A stretch of 64,000 bases of DNA from Nocardioides carbamazepini (GCF_024614185.1 NZ_JAHTLF010000025.1:372001-436000); one strand, 5' to 3'; shown: positions 32,711-41,679, numbered from the stretch's first letter. Program-made: numbers and translations. The notes: generated by a model from the letters alone, not told the origin.

Positions 32711-33190
32711 ATGGACAACCTGTCACAGGTCCTGTGGCGGGAGCGCGAGATGCTCGAGGCGCTCGCCTACCGCCTGGAGGTCGAGCGGCTGGTGCTGGCC
32801 AGTGGCCGCACCCGGTGGCTGGTCAACGCCACCCGCGACATCGAGGACCTGATCGAGGACCTGCGCGCCACCGAGGTGCTGCGCGCCGCCACGGCCGACG
32901 AGGCCGCCGCGGCGCTGGGGCTGACCCCCAACCCGTCGCTCGCCGCGCTGGCCGAGGCCGCGCCGGACCCGTGGAGCGCGATCCTGCGCGACCACCGCGA
33001 GGCGCTGATCGGCCTCGCCCGCGACATCGCGGAGGCATCGGAGGACGCCAAGGGCCTGCTCACCGCCGGCTACCGCTCGGCGCGGGAGACCCTCCTCGCG
33101 ATCGGTGGCACGACGAGCTCGAGCTACACGCACGCGGGCACCGTCGTCGCCGACGCCCCCCGCCACCACCTGGTGGACAGGAGCCTGTGA
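32711..33190 (+). CDS. flgN: flagellar export chaperone FlgN
   Basis: A 159-residue helical protein beginning MDNLSQVLWREREMLEALAY, the usual FlgN/FlgN-like start, with IEDLIEDLRATEVLRAATAD and LGLTPNPSLAALAEAAP. Its stop overlaps the flgK start (TGATG). FlgN-type chaperones escort the hook-filament junction proteins FlgK and FlgL to the export gate, which fits the operon order. The C-terminal 25 residues are Ser/Thr-rich and less conserved. Confidence 0.88.
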   Translation: MDNLSQVLWREREMLEALAYRLEVERLVLASGRTRWLVNATRDIEDLIEDLRATEVLRAATADEAAAALGLTPNPSLAALAEAAPDPWSAILRDHREALIGLARDIAEASEDAKGLLTAGYRSARETLLAIGGTTSSSYTHAGTVVADAPRHHLVDRSL

Positions 33191-34593
33191 TGGCCGGCTC
33201 GTTCGGATCGATCAGCACCGCCCTCTCCGCGCTGCGCTACAACCAGGTCGCGCTCGACGTCGCGGGCAACAACATCGCCAACGCCACCACCGACGGCTAC
33301 GTGCGCCGCCGTGTGGTCGGCGCCTCGGTGAGCAGCGCGCAGCCCGCGCTGTGGTCCCGGTACGACGGTCACGGCGAGGGCGTCACGGCCGGCGAGGTCC
33401 GCCGGATGACCGACCCGCTGCTCGACGCGCGAGTCCGCCGCGAGCACGGCCTGCTGTCCTACCTCTCGACCAGCCGGACGATCCTCGCCCGGGTCGAGGA
33501 GGGCGTCGGCGAGCCGGGCCCGAACGGCGTCCACGCCGCGATGCTGGACTTCCGCAACGTCTGGCAGGACCTCTCCCTCGACCCCGGCGGCCTCGCCGCG
33601 CGCCAGCAGGTGCTCGGCAGCGCGGAGACCCTCGCCCAGGCGCTGCGGACCCAGGCCGGCAACGTCGCGCGGGAGGAGGCGGACCAGCGGGCCCACGCGC
33701 TCAACCTGGTCAGCGACATCGACTCCGCCGCCCGGGGGCTGGCGGCCCTCAACCACGACATCCTCGTGACCGAGCAGAACGGCACCGACGCGGGCACCCT
33801 GCGCGACCGCCGCGACCAGCTCGCCCTCGAGCTCGCCGAGCTCGCCGGCGGCGTCACCACCGTCGAGGCGGACGGCCAGTTCACGGTGACGGTCGGCGGC
33901 GCCACGCTCGTGCAGGGCAAGGAGGCCGGCGCCTTCGTCCTGGCGTCCGGCATCACCCCGTCCGGCGACGCCGACGGCTCCCCGCTCAGCTATCGCATCG
34001 ACAGCTCCTCGGGCAGCACGGTCCTCCCGGCCGGAGCGGCCGGACCCGGGGGCGAGCTCGGCGCGGTCACCGAGGTGCTCACGACCCGCCTGCCGACGTA
34101 CCGGGCCGGGTTGGACGCCGTGGCCGCCGACCTGGCGTCGGCGCTCAACGCCCAGCAGGCGGCGGGGTACGACGCCACGGGGAGCGCCGGTGCGCCGCTG
34201 TTCACCTACGACCCCCTCGTCGGCGCGGCCAGCCTCCAGGTCGCGATCTCCGACCCCGGCCTGGTCGCGGCGTCCAGCCTTCCCGGCGGGGCCCTCGACG
34301 GCGGCAACGCCGACCTGGCCAGCCGGGTCGGCGACTATCCCGAGGCCTACCAGCGTCTCGTCAACGGCCTGGGCACCCAGGTCTCCTCGCTCGAGCGCCA
34401 GCGCGCCAACCAGGCCTCGCTCGCCGGATCGCTGGACGACGCCCGGGAGCAGCTGGCCGGGATCAGCCTCGACGAGGAGACGGTCAACATGGTCGCCGCC
34501 CAGCGGGCCTACGAGGCCGCCGCGCGCCTGATGACCACGCTCGACCAGGTGCTCGACACGCTCATCAACCGCACCGGCCTCGTCGGCCGCTGA
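33190..34593 (+). CDS. flgK: flagellar hook-associated protein FlgK (HAP1)
   Basis: A 467-residue FlgK. The N-terminal axial motif (FGSISTALSALRYNQVALDV, NIANATTDGYVRR), the long coiled-coil region (VSDIDSAARGLAALNHDI) and the C-terminal DEETVNMVAAQRAYEAAARL region are all present. It is the first junction protein between hook and filament. The ATG at 33190 overlaps the flgN stop, and flgL follows 19 bp after its own stop. Confidence 0.96.
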   Translation: MAGSFGSISTALSALRYNQVALDVAGNNIANATTDGYVRRRVVGASVSSAQPALWSRYDGHGEGVTAGEVRRMTDPLLDARVRREHGLLSYLSTSRTILARVEEGVGEPGPNGVHAAMLDFRNVWQDLSLDPGGLAARQQVLGSAETLAQALRTQAGNVAREEADQRAHALNLVSDIDSAARGLAALNHDILVTEQNGTDAGTLRDRRDQLALELAELAGGVTTVEADGQFTVTVGGATLVQGKEAGAFVLASGITPSGDADGSPLSYRIDSSSGSTVLPAGAAGPGGELGAVTEVLTTRLPTYRAGLDAVAADLASALNAQQAAGYDATGSAGAPLFTYDPLVGAASLQVAISDPGLVAASSLPGGALDGGNADLASRVGDYPEAYQRLVNGLGTQVSSLERQRANQASLAGSLDDAREQLAGISLDEETVNMVAAQRAYEAAARLMTTLDQVLDTLINRTGLVGR

Positions 34594-34612
34594 CCGGAAG
34601 CGACGGACACTG

Positions 34613-35503
34613 ATGACGATCGGACGCGTCACCCAGCGGATGATGACCGAGGGCTCGCTGGCCAACCTGCAGCGCAGCCTCGGCCAGATGGCGTCCCTGC
34701 AGGAGCAGCTCTCCACCGGCCGGGTGATCAACCGGCCCTCCGACAACCCGACCGGCACCACCGCGGCGATGCGGATCCGCACCTCGGTCTCGGACCAGGC
34801 GCAGTACGCCCGCAACGCGCGCGACGGGCTCGGCTGGCTGAGCCAGGTCGACAGCACGCTCGACGCGGTCACCGGCGCGGTACGACGTGCGCGGGACCTC
34901 GCGCTCCAGGGCGCCAACACCGGTGCGATGGGCCAGCAGGCCCGCGACGCGCTCGCGATCGAGGTCGAGGGGGTCCGCGACCAGCTCCTCGGCCAGGCCA
35001 ACGCGCGCTACCTCGAGCGGCCGGTCTTCGGTGGGGTGACCGCCGGCGGCCAGGCCTACGACGCGACCGGGACCTGGGTCGGCGTACCCGGCGCGGTCAA
35101 CCGGCGGGTGGCCGACGACGTGGTCGTCCAGGTCGACGTCGACGGCCGCACGGTCTTCGGCGACGGCGCGAGCTCGGTGTTCGCGGAGCTCGACGCGCTG
35201 GCGACGGCCCTGCGGGCCGGCGACGGCGCGGGCATCACCGCGTCCATCGACGTGCTCCGGGCGCGGGAGAACACGGTGGTCGGCGCCCGCGCCGCCGCCG
35301 GCACCCGCCACCAGCGGATCGAGCTGTCGGCCCAGGCCGCCGACGACACGAAGACGTCGCTGGCGAACCACCTCAGCACGATCGAGAACGCCGACCTCGC
35401 CGAGACGACCGTGCACCTCAAGCTGCAGGAGGTCGCCTACCAGGCCGCTCTCGGGGCGACCTCGCGCGTCCTGCAGCCGAGCCTGCTGGACTTCCTGCGA
35501 TGA
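34613..35503 (+). CDS. flgL: flagellar hook-associated protein FlgL (HAP3)
   Basis: A 296-residue flagellin-like protein. The N-terminus RVTQRMMTEGSLANLQRSLG with QEQLSTGRVINRPSDNPTGT is typical of FlgL, and so is the C-terminus with IENADLAETTVHLKLQEVAY and QAALGATSRVLQPSLLDFLR. FlgL is the second junction protein and the first platform for filament growth. The stop is overlapped by the fliW start (ATGA). Confidence 0.95.
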   Translation: MTIGRVTQRMMTEGSLANLQRSLGQMASLQEQLSTGRVINRPSDNPTGTTAAMRIRTSVSDQAQYARNARDGLGWLSQVDSTLDAVTGAVRRARDLALQGANTGAMGQQARDALAIEVEGVRDQLLGQANARYLERPVFGGVTAGGQAYDATGTWVGVPGAVNRRVADDVVVQVDVDGRTVFGDGASSVFAELDALATALRAGDGAGITASIDVLRARENTVVGARAAAGTRHQRIELSAQAADDTKTSLANHLSTIENADLAETTVHLKLQEVAYQAALGATSRVLQPSLLDFLR

Positions 35504-35919
35504 CGGGCGGGCCTGCGATGATGGACCGCGTGGACCTCCCCGTCATCGAGCTGGCGCATCCGATGCCCGGATTCCCCGACGACGCGCGGTTCGCACTGGT
35601 CCGCCTCGACGACGACGGTGTGCTGCACGGCTTCCGCTCGCTCGACAGCCAGGACCTGCAGTTCGTCGTGGTGCCGCCGGCGCCGTTCTACCCCGACTAC
35701 GCCCTCGACCTCGACGACGACACCGTGACCGAGCTCGGCATCGACGAGGCCGGCGCCGCCGACGTCCTCGTGCTGCTCGTGGTCCGGCCCGGCGCCACCC
35801 TGGCCGACACCACGGTCAACCTCCGCGCCCCGCTCGTGGTCAATCCCGTGACCCGCCGCGCCAGCCAGGTGATCCTCGACGACGCGGACCTGCCGCTCGC
35901 CGCACCCCTGGTCGCTTGA
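35500..35919 (+). CDS. fliW: flagellar assembly factor FliW
   Basis: A 139-residue FliW with the family pattern: IELAHPMPGFPDDARFALV, LDSQDLQFVVVPPAPFYPDY, and the C-terminal NLRAPLVVNPVTRRASQVIL. FliW binds flagellin or CsrA. When flagellin accumulates, FliW leaves flagellin less often and CsrA becomes free to block fliC translation. The ATG at 35500 overlaps the flgL stop; ATG at 35518 is a shorter alternative. csrA follows after 17 bp. Confidence 0.94.
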   Translation: MTGGPAMMDRVDLPVIELAHPMPGFPDDARFALVRLDDDGVLHGFRSLDSQDLQFVVVPPAPFYPDYALDLDDDTVTELGIDEAGAADVLVLLVVRPGATLADTTVNLRAPLVVNPVTRRASQVILDDADLPLAAPLVA

Positions 35920-35936
35920 CGCGCTAACCTCACCAC

Positions 35937-36182
35937 GTGCTGGTTCTCTCGCGTCGCATCGGCGAAAGCGTCGTCATCGGCGCGGGCTCGCCCGAGGCCG
36001 TCACGGTCACTGTCCTCGAGGTCCGTGGCGATGTCGTCCGGATCGGCATCGACGCTCCCCGCTCCGTCGCGGTCCACCGCGCGGAGCTCCTCGCCGAGCT
36101 CGCCGACGCCAACGCCGACGCCGCCTCCCCCTCGGAGTCCGCCGTCGCCTCGCTCAGCGAGGCCCTCCGCTCCCGCACCTGA
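35937..36182 (+). CDS. csrA: translational regulator CsrA
   Basis: An 81-residue CsrA, starting with GTG. The first 50 residues are the conserved RNA-binding beta-barrel (MLVLSRRIGESVVIG, VTVLEVRGDVVRIGIDAP, and RAELLAEL), and the rest is a Ser/Ala-rich tail typical of actinobacterial copies. CsrA dimers bind GGA motifs around ribosome binding sites. The fliC leader with AGGAGGGA is the probable target, antagonised by FliW encoded just upstream. Confidence 0.94.
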   Translation: MLVLSRRIGESVVIGAGSPEAVTVTVLEVRGDVVRIGIDAPRSVAVHRAELLAELADANADAASPSESAVASLSEALRSRT

Positions 36183-36224
36183 CCGCGCGGCGTCCGGGAC
36201 TAGATCCCAAGTCCCTCAACTCGC

Positions 36225-36251
36225 CTCACCCGCCCCGGCTCCGGGCCGATC
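36225..36251 (+). promoter_or_regulatory. sigma-28-like promoter of cheA
   Basis: CTCA at 36225-36228, 17 bases, then CCGATC at 36246-36251, giving a leader of about 24 bases to the cheA ATG at 36282. A GGAGGGGAGG ribosome binding site follows. The element also lies just downstream of csrA. Confidence 0.7.
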
Positions 36252-36281
36252 GGGGGAGAGCGAACCTGGAGGGGAGGGCCG

Positions 36282-38393
36282 ATGGACGACGATGCCGAGA
36301 TCATCGCGGAGTTCCTCGTGGAGTCCCACGAGAACCTCGATCAGCTCGACCGCGATCTTGTCGAGCTCGAGCGGGAGCCGGGTTCACGTGAGCGGCTCTC
36401 GAGCATCTTCCGCACGATCCACACGATCAAGGGCACGAGCGGATTCCTGGCCTTCAACCGGCTGGAGCAGCTGACCCACGTGGGGGAGACGCTGCTCTCG
36501 CGGCTGCGGGACGGCGAGGTCGTCATGACGCCCCCGATCGCCGAGGGCCTGCTCGCCATGGTCGACACCGTGCGCGCGCTGCTCGACGGGATCGAGCGCA
36601 CCGGCCGCGACACCGATCCGGCGGTCGCCGTCGACCCCGTCGTCGCCGTCATCGACGGCCTGCTGGCCCCCGCCTCGGAGCCCGCCTCGGAGCCCGCCCC
36701 GGAGCCTGTCCCGGAACCCGCCCCGGAGCCCGCCCCGGAGGAGCCCGGCGAGCGTCGTACCGTCGTCGAGTCCTCGGTCCGCGTCGACGTCGACCTCCTC
36801 GACGACCTCGTGGACCTGGTCGGCGAGCTGGTGCTGACCCGCAACCAGCTGCTGCAGCGCAGCCTCGGCTCCGCCGACGCCGAGCTGGTGCGCGCCAGCC
36901 AGCGGCTCGACCTGGTGGCCAGCGAGCTGCAGGAGTCGATCATGAAGACCCGCATGCAGCCGATCGGTCAGGTCTGGTCGAAGCTGCCGCGGGTCGTGCG
37001 CGACCTGTCCCACCAGCTCGGCCGCGAGGTCGAGCTGGTCATGGAGGGGCACGAGACCGAGCTGGACCGCAGCCTCCTCGAGGCCGTCAAGGACCCGCTG
37101 ACCCACCTGGTCCGCAACTCCCTGGACCACGGCATCGAGCCCCCCGACGTCCGACGGGCCGCCGGCAAGGCCGCGAAGGGCACGCTGACGCTGCGGGCCT
37201 ACCACGAGTCCGGCCAGGTGGTCGTCGAGATCGCCGACGACGGCAAGGGCATCGACCCCGCGACGATCGGCGCCGTCGCCGTCGAGCGTGGCGTCGTGAC
37301 CCGCGACCAGCTCGCCCGGATGGACGGCCGCGACGTGCTCGGCCTGATCTTCCGGCCGGGCTTCTCGACCGCGGCCGCGGTCTCCAACATCTCCGGCCGA
37401 GGCGTCGGCATGGACGTCGTGCGCACCAACATCGAGCGGATCGGAGGCAGCGTCGACGTCGCCTCCGAGCCCGGCCTCGGTACGACGACCCGGGTCCGGA
37501 TCCCGCTCACGCTCGCGATCATCCCGGCCCTCGTGGTCGGGGAGGGCGGCGAGCGGTACGCCATCGCGCAGGCCAACCTGGTCGAGCTGGTCCGGATCGA
37601 GGGCGACGACCTGCGTCGTCAGGTCGAGGACCTCGCGGGGGCGCGGGTGCTGCGACTGCGCGGCACGCTGCTCCCGCTGGTCTCCCTGGCCGAGACGCTG
37701 GGAGGCACCCCGCCCGGGGACGAGGCCCTCACGGTCGTCGTCCTCCAGTCCGACGACGTGCGCTTCGGCCTGTGCGTCTCGGAGGTGCACGACACCCAGG
37801 AGATCGTCGTGAAGCCGATCGGGCGCCAGCTCAAGGCGGTGTCGGCGTACGCCGGCGCGACGATCATGGGCGACGGGCGGGTGGCGCTCATCCTCGATGT
37901 CGCCGGCATCGCCGGGACGGCCGGCGTCGGTGCGGTCCAGCAGGAGGTGGCCGACCCTCGCGCCCTCGGCGCCGACGACCGGACCGCTCTGCTGGTGCTC
38001 GAGGTCGCCGACGGCCGCCGTGCGGCGCTGCCGCTGACCGCGGTGGCCCGGCTCGAGGAGTTCGGTCGCGACCGGGTCGAGCGCAGCGGCACGTCCGAGG
38101 TGGTGCAGTACCGCGACGGGATCCTCCCGCTCGTGCGCCTCGCGTCCGCGATCGGTCTGCCCGACACCAGCGACCAGGGGGACCGGATCAGCGTCGTGGT
38201 GCACGAGACCGGCGATGCCGCGGGCGCCGTCGGCATCGTGATCGACCGGGTGCTCGACGTCGTCGAGGTCGCGGTCACCGCGAGCGAGGTCGGCCGCCGT
38301 GCCGGCGTCACCGGCAGTGCCGTCGTCCAGGAGCGGGTGACCGACCTCGTCGACCTCGAGGCCGTCGTCCTCCGCTCGGGGGTGCCGGCATGA
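36282..38393 (+). CDS. cheA: chemotaxis histidine kinase CheA with tandem CheW-like domains and no P2 domain
   Basis: A 703-residue CheA. The Hpt domain has phospho-accepting His47 (RTIHTIKGTSGF). A Pro/Glu repeat linker (about 126-155) replaces the P2 domain that normally binds CheY and CheB. The P3 dimerisation domain and the P4 ATPase domain (NSLDHGIE, DDGKGIDP, GRGVGMDVV) follow. The C-terminus has two CheW-like domains, P5 at about 415-550 and a second at about 565-700. It phosphorylates CheY and CheB in response to receptors. The ATG follows a strong ribosome binding site, and cheW overlaps its stop. Confidence 0.96.
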   Translation: MDDDAEIIAEFLVESHENLDQLDRDLVELEREPGSRERLSSIFRTIHTIKGTSGFLAFNRLEQLTHVGETLLSRLRDGEVVMTPPIAEGLLAMVDTVRALLDGIERTGRDTDPAVAVDPVVAVIDGLLAPASEPASEPAPEPVPEPAPEPAPEEPGERRTVVESSVRVDVDLLDDLVDLVGELVLTRNQLLQRSLGSADAELVRASQRLDLVASELQESIMKTRMQPIGQVWSKLPRVVRDLSHQLGREVELVMEGHETELDRSLLEAVKDPLTHLVRNSLDHGIEPPDVRRAAGKAAKGTLTLRAYHESGQVVVEIADDGKGIDPATIGAVAVERGVVTRDQLARMDGRDVLGLIFRPGFSTAAAVSNISGRGVGMDVVRTNIERIGGSVDVASEPGLGTTTRVRIPLTLAIIPALVVGEGGERYAIAQANLVELVRIEGDDLRRQVEDLAGARVLRLRGTLLPLVSLAETLGGTPPGDEALTVVVLQSDDVRFGLCVSEVHDTQEIVVKPIGRQLKAVSAYAGATIMGDGRVALILDVAGIAGTAGVGAVQQEVADPRALGADDRTALLVLEVADGRRAALPLTAVARLEEFGRDRVERSGTSEVVQYRDGILPLVRLASAIGLPDTSDQGDRISVVVHETGDAAGAVGIVIDRVLDVVEVAVTASEVGRRAGVTGSAVVQERVTDLVDLEAVVLRSGVPA

Positions 38394-38884
38394 GGCCGGT
38401 GAGCCACGCCGGCACGACGACCGCCACGCGCACCGCGGAGCAGTACTGCACGTTCTGGGTGGCCGGCCTCTTCTTCGGCGTCGCCGTCGACGAGGTGCAG
38501 GAGGTGCTGCGGCGCCAGCCGATGACCCCGGTGCCCCGTGCCGACCGTGCGGTCACCGGCCTGATCAACCTGCGCGGCCAGATCGTGACTGCCGTCGACC
38601 TGCGCGTGCGCCTCGGGCTGCCCGACCGCTCCGGCGCCGAGCTGCCCATGAACGTGATCGTCCGCAGTCGCGGCGAGGTGGTCAGCCTCCTCGTCGACGA
38701 CATCGGGGACGTCATCGACGCGGCCGGCGTCGACCTGCAGCCGGCTCCGACCACCGTGCCTCGGGGCGTGCAGGACGTCGTGCGCGGCGTCCGTCCTCTG
38801 CCCGACTCCATCCTGCTCGTCCTCGACGCCGATCGTGCGGCCGATGTCGCGCCCACACCCGACAACCCCGGAGGTACCCCGTGA
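38390..38884 (+). CDS. cheW: chemotaxis adaptor protein CheW
   Basis: A 164-residue CheW with the usual beta-barrel motifs: YCTFWVAGLFFGVAVDEVQE, TGLINLRGQIVTAVDLRVRL and VVSLLVDDIGDVIDAAGVDL. It links CheA to the chemoreceptor. The ATG at 38390 overlaps the cheA stop (ATGA), and the stop overlaps the receptor GTG (GTGA), so cheA-cheW-receptor are translationally coupled and probably made in fixed ratios. Confidence 0.95.
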   Translation: MRPVSHAGTTTATRTAEQYCTFWVAGLFFGVAVDEVQEVLRRQPMTPVPRADRAVTGLINLRGQIVTAVDLRVRLGLPDRSGAELPMNVIVRSRGEVVSLLVDDIGDVIDAAGVDLQPAPTTVPRGVQDVVRGVRPLPDSILLVLDADRAADVAPTPDNPGGTP

Positions 38885-40830
38885 CCGAGATCCTGGAGGT
38901 GCCGACGAACGGCACCGCGCCCGCGACCAAGGCGACGACAGCGACCAAGCAGACCGCGCAGGCAGCGCCGGCGAAGGCACCCGACACCTCGGCGTTCGCC
39001 CTGTCGATGATGGAGAACTCCCCGACGAACATGATGTTCGCGGACCGGGACTTCGTCATCCGGTACATGAACCCGGCATCGCTGCGGACGCTGCGCGGCC
39101 TGGAGGCGGTGCTGCCCGTCCGGGCGGACGACGTGGTCGGCTCCAGCCTCGACGTCTTCCACAAGAACCCGGCCTATCAGCGGGACCTGCTGGCGACCGC
39201 CGAGCACCTGCCGCGCCGCGCGAACATCCAGGTCGGTGACCAGACCCTCGATCTACTGGTCAGCGCGATCACCGACGCGGCCGGTGAATACGTCGGGGCG
39301 ATGGCGACCTGGGAGGTCGTCACCGACCGGCTGCGGATCGAGCGCGAGAGCGCGGAGGCCGCGGCCGACACCTCGGCGGTCAACAAGGTGCTCTCGGGTC
39401 TGGGCGCCGCCACGGACGTCGACGCCGCCGTCCAGGTCGCGCTCGACACGGTGCGTGGTGAGTTCGGCTGGGCGTACGGCTCCTACTGGACGGTCGACCC
39501 CGCGGACCGGCTGCTGAGGTTCGACCGCGAGTCCGGCGACGCCGGGCCGGAGTTCCGTCAGGTCACCCTGCAGGCCTCGTTCGCCGAGGGCGTCGGCCTG
39601 TCCGGCCGGGCCTGGGCGCAGCGCGACCTCTACTTCACCCGCGACATCGGCGAGATGACCGACTGTGTGCGGGCTCCCGTGGCCCAGCGGGTCGGCGTGA
39701 GGTCGGGGGTCTGCTTCCCGGTCATCATCGACGGCGAGGTCGTCGGCACGATGGACTTCTTCGCCACCGAGACCCTCGAGCCGAGCGCCCAGCGTCTCGA
39801 CGCACTGCGGAACGTCGGCCGGCTGGTCTCGCACACCGTCGCGCGGATCAACCGCGAGGCCGCCGAGCGGGACGCGGCCGCCGTCCTCGCCGGCAAGGTC
39901 GCGCAGATCCTCGACGTCGTCTCGGCGGCCGCCGCGGGCGACCTCACCCGCGACCTCGACATCGAGGGCGACGACGCGGTCGGCCAGGTCGCCGACGGCC
40001 TGCGCACCCTGTTGTCCACCCTCCGCTCGAGCATGGGCAACATCAGCGGTGCCGCTGAGACCCTCGGTGCCGCCGCGAACCAGCTCACCTCGCTGGCCGA
40101 GGGCATGGGCGAGGGCGCCTCGACGACCTCCGACCGCGCGGCGTCCGCATCGAGCGCGTCGGTCCAGGTGTCGGCGTCCATCCAGACCGTCGCCACCGCG
40201 GCGGAGGAGATGACCGCCTCGATCCGCGAGATCGCCAAGAACGCCACCGAGGCCGCCACCGTCGCCACCGACGCCGTCACCGTCGCCTCCGAGGCCCAGG
40301 GCACCGTCGCCTCGCTCGGCGAGTCCTCGGCCGAGATCGGCCAGGTCATCAAGGTGATCACCTCGATCGCGCAGCAGACCAACCTGCTCGCCCTCAACGC
40401 CACCATCGAGGCGGCCCGGGCCGGTGACGCCGGCAAGGGCTTCGCGGTGGTCGCCAACGAGGTCAAGGAGCTGGCCAAGGAGACCGCCAAGGCGACCGAG
40501 GAGATCGGTCAGAAGATCGAGGCGATCCAGACCGACACCCAGGGCGCCGTCTCCGCCATCAGCCGGATCGCCGACGTCATCGCCCGGATCAACGACATCC
40601 AGTCGACGATCGCCTCCGCGGTGGAGGAGCAGACCGCCACCACCAACGAGATCGCCCGATCGGTCACCGAGGCCGCAGCCGGAGCCAACGGCATCGCCGA
40701 GGACGTCACCCAGGTCGCGACGGCCGCTGCCGACACCCGGGAGGGTGCCGAGAACACCCTGGCCTCCGCCACCGGACTCACCGGCGTCGCCACCGAGCTG
40801 CGGGACCTGGTCGGTCGCTTCCGGCTCTGA
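38881..40830 (+). CDS. soluble methyl-accepting chemotaxis protein with PAS and GAF domains
   Basis: A 649-residue chemoreceptor without membrane segments. After a Thr/Ala-rich leader there is a PAS domain (about 38-150, with NSPTNMMFADRDFVIRYMNP), a GAF domain (about 170-325) and a HAMP-like helix (about 335-385). The C-terminal signalling domain ends near 649, with the hairpin tip IAQQTNLLALNATIEAARAG at about 495-515. It probably senses an internal cue such as redox state or a small ligand; no ligand-binding residue (for example a haem His) can be named. It is the only receptor in the window and is overlapped with cheW. Confidence 0.92.
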   Translation: MTEILEVPTNGTAPATKATTATKQTAQAAPAKAPDTSAFALSMMENSPTNMMFADRDFVIRYMNPASLRTLRGLEAVLPVRADDVVGSSLDVFHKNPAYQRDLLATAEHLPRRANIQVGDQTLDLLVSAITDAAGEYVGAMATWEVVTDRLRIERESAEAAADTSAVNKVLSGLGAATDVDAAVQVALDTVRGEFGWAYGSYWTVDPADRLLRFDRESGDAGPEFRQVTLQASFAEGVGLSGRAWAQRDLYFTRDIGEMTDCVRAPVAQRVGVRSGVCFPVIIDGEVVGTMDFFATETLEPSAQRLDALRNVGRLVSHTVARINREAAERDAAAVLAGKVAQILDVVSAAAAGDLTRDLDIEGDDAVGQVADGLRTLLSTLRSSMGNISGAAETLGAAANQLTSLAEGMGEGASTTSDRAASASSASVQVSASIQTVATAAEEMTASIREIAKNATEAATVATDAVTVASEAQGTVASLGESSAEIGQVIKVITSIAQQTNLLALNATIEAARAGDAGKGFAVVANEVKELAKETAKATEEIGQKIEAIQTDTQGAVSAISRIADVIARINDIQSTIASAVEEQTATTNEIARSVTEAAAGANGIAEDVTQVATAAADTREGAENTLASATGLTGVATELRDLVGRFRL

Positions 40831-40839
40831 CCCGAGAGC

Positions 40840-41568
40840 TCAGCCGACGCGGCGGCCGGGCACCGAGCCGGAGCCGACCGGGGAGCCCAGCGCCGAGCCG
40901 ACGGACGACGGGGAGCCGCCGTCCGCACCCCGCAGCCGTACGGCGAGCAGGGCTGCCTGGGTGCGGTGCTGGAGGCCGAGCCGGGACAGCAGGCCGGTGA
41001 CGTGGTTCTTCACGGTCTTCTCGGCGAGGTAGAGCTTCTCGGCGATCTGCCGGTTGGTCATGCCCTCGGCGATGAGGAAGAAGATCTTGCGCTGCTGCGG
41101 CGTGAGCTCGCAGATGACGTCGAGAGACTTGCGCTGCATCTCCATCTGCTCGACGACGCGGTTGGCGACCGCGGGATCGATGAGCGAGTGGCCGCCGGCG
41201 ACCAGCTTGATGCCGTTGAGCAGGGAGTTGCCCTCGATCCTCTTGAGCACGTAGCCCGACGCGCCCGCGAGGATGGCCGCGGAGATGGCGTCCGGGTCGT
41301 CGTACGTCGTGAGGATGAGGGCCCTGATGTTCGGGTCGACCGAGCGCATCTCGCGGCAGATGTCGACACCGGTGCCGTCGGCCAGGTTCGCGTCGAGGAC
41401 GGCGATGTCGGGCCGCAGCTCGAGGATCTCGCGCAACGCCACGGTCGCGCTGCCCGACTGTCCGACCAGCTCGAGCTCGGGGTCGGTCGCGAGCAGGCTC
41501 GCCACACCCCGGCGGACGACCTCGTGGTCGTCGACGATGTAGACGCGGATCGGATTCTCGGCTGGCAC
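40840..41568 (-). CDS. DevR/NarL-type response regulator
   Basis: A 242-residue LuxR-family regulator. The receiver domain has Asp13-Asp14 and phospho-acceptor Asp59, with LTTYDDPDA, GASGYVLKRIEGNSLLNGI as in DevR, and the C-terminal HTH with LTPQQRKIFFLIAEGMTNRQ and AEKTVKNHVTGLLSRLGLQH. It resembles the dormancy regulator DevR of Mycobacterium. The GTG at 41568, preceded by GGGAGAA, is the likely start; the frame also allows a longer start. A Ser/Gly-rich tail follows the HTH. It is convergent with the receptor gene, with only 9 bp between stops. Confidence 0.9.
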   Translation of the reverse strand: MPAENPIRVYIVDDHEVVRRGVASLLATDPELELVGQSGSATVALREILELRPDIAVLDANLADGTGVDICREMRSVDPNIRALILTTYDDPDAISAAILAGASGYVLKRIEGNSLLNGIKLVAGGHSLIDPAVANRVVEQMEMQRKSLDVICELTPQQRKIFFLIAEGMTNRQIAEKLYLAEKTVKNHVTGLLSRLGLQHRTQAALLAVRLRGADGGSPSSVGSALGSPVGSGSVPGRRVG

Positions 41569-41679
41569 GATAAGGATTCTCCCGCGCCACGCCGTCGAGG
41601 GCGACCCCTCGAGCAAGGTCGAGCCGGAGGGCGCGTGGCAGTGGTCCGGATGGACTAGCCCACCGTGGCTGATCGAGGG

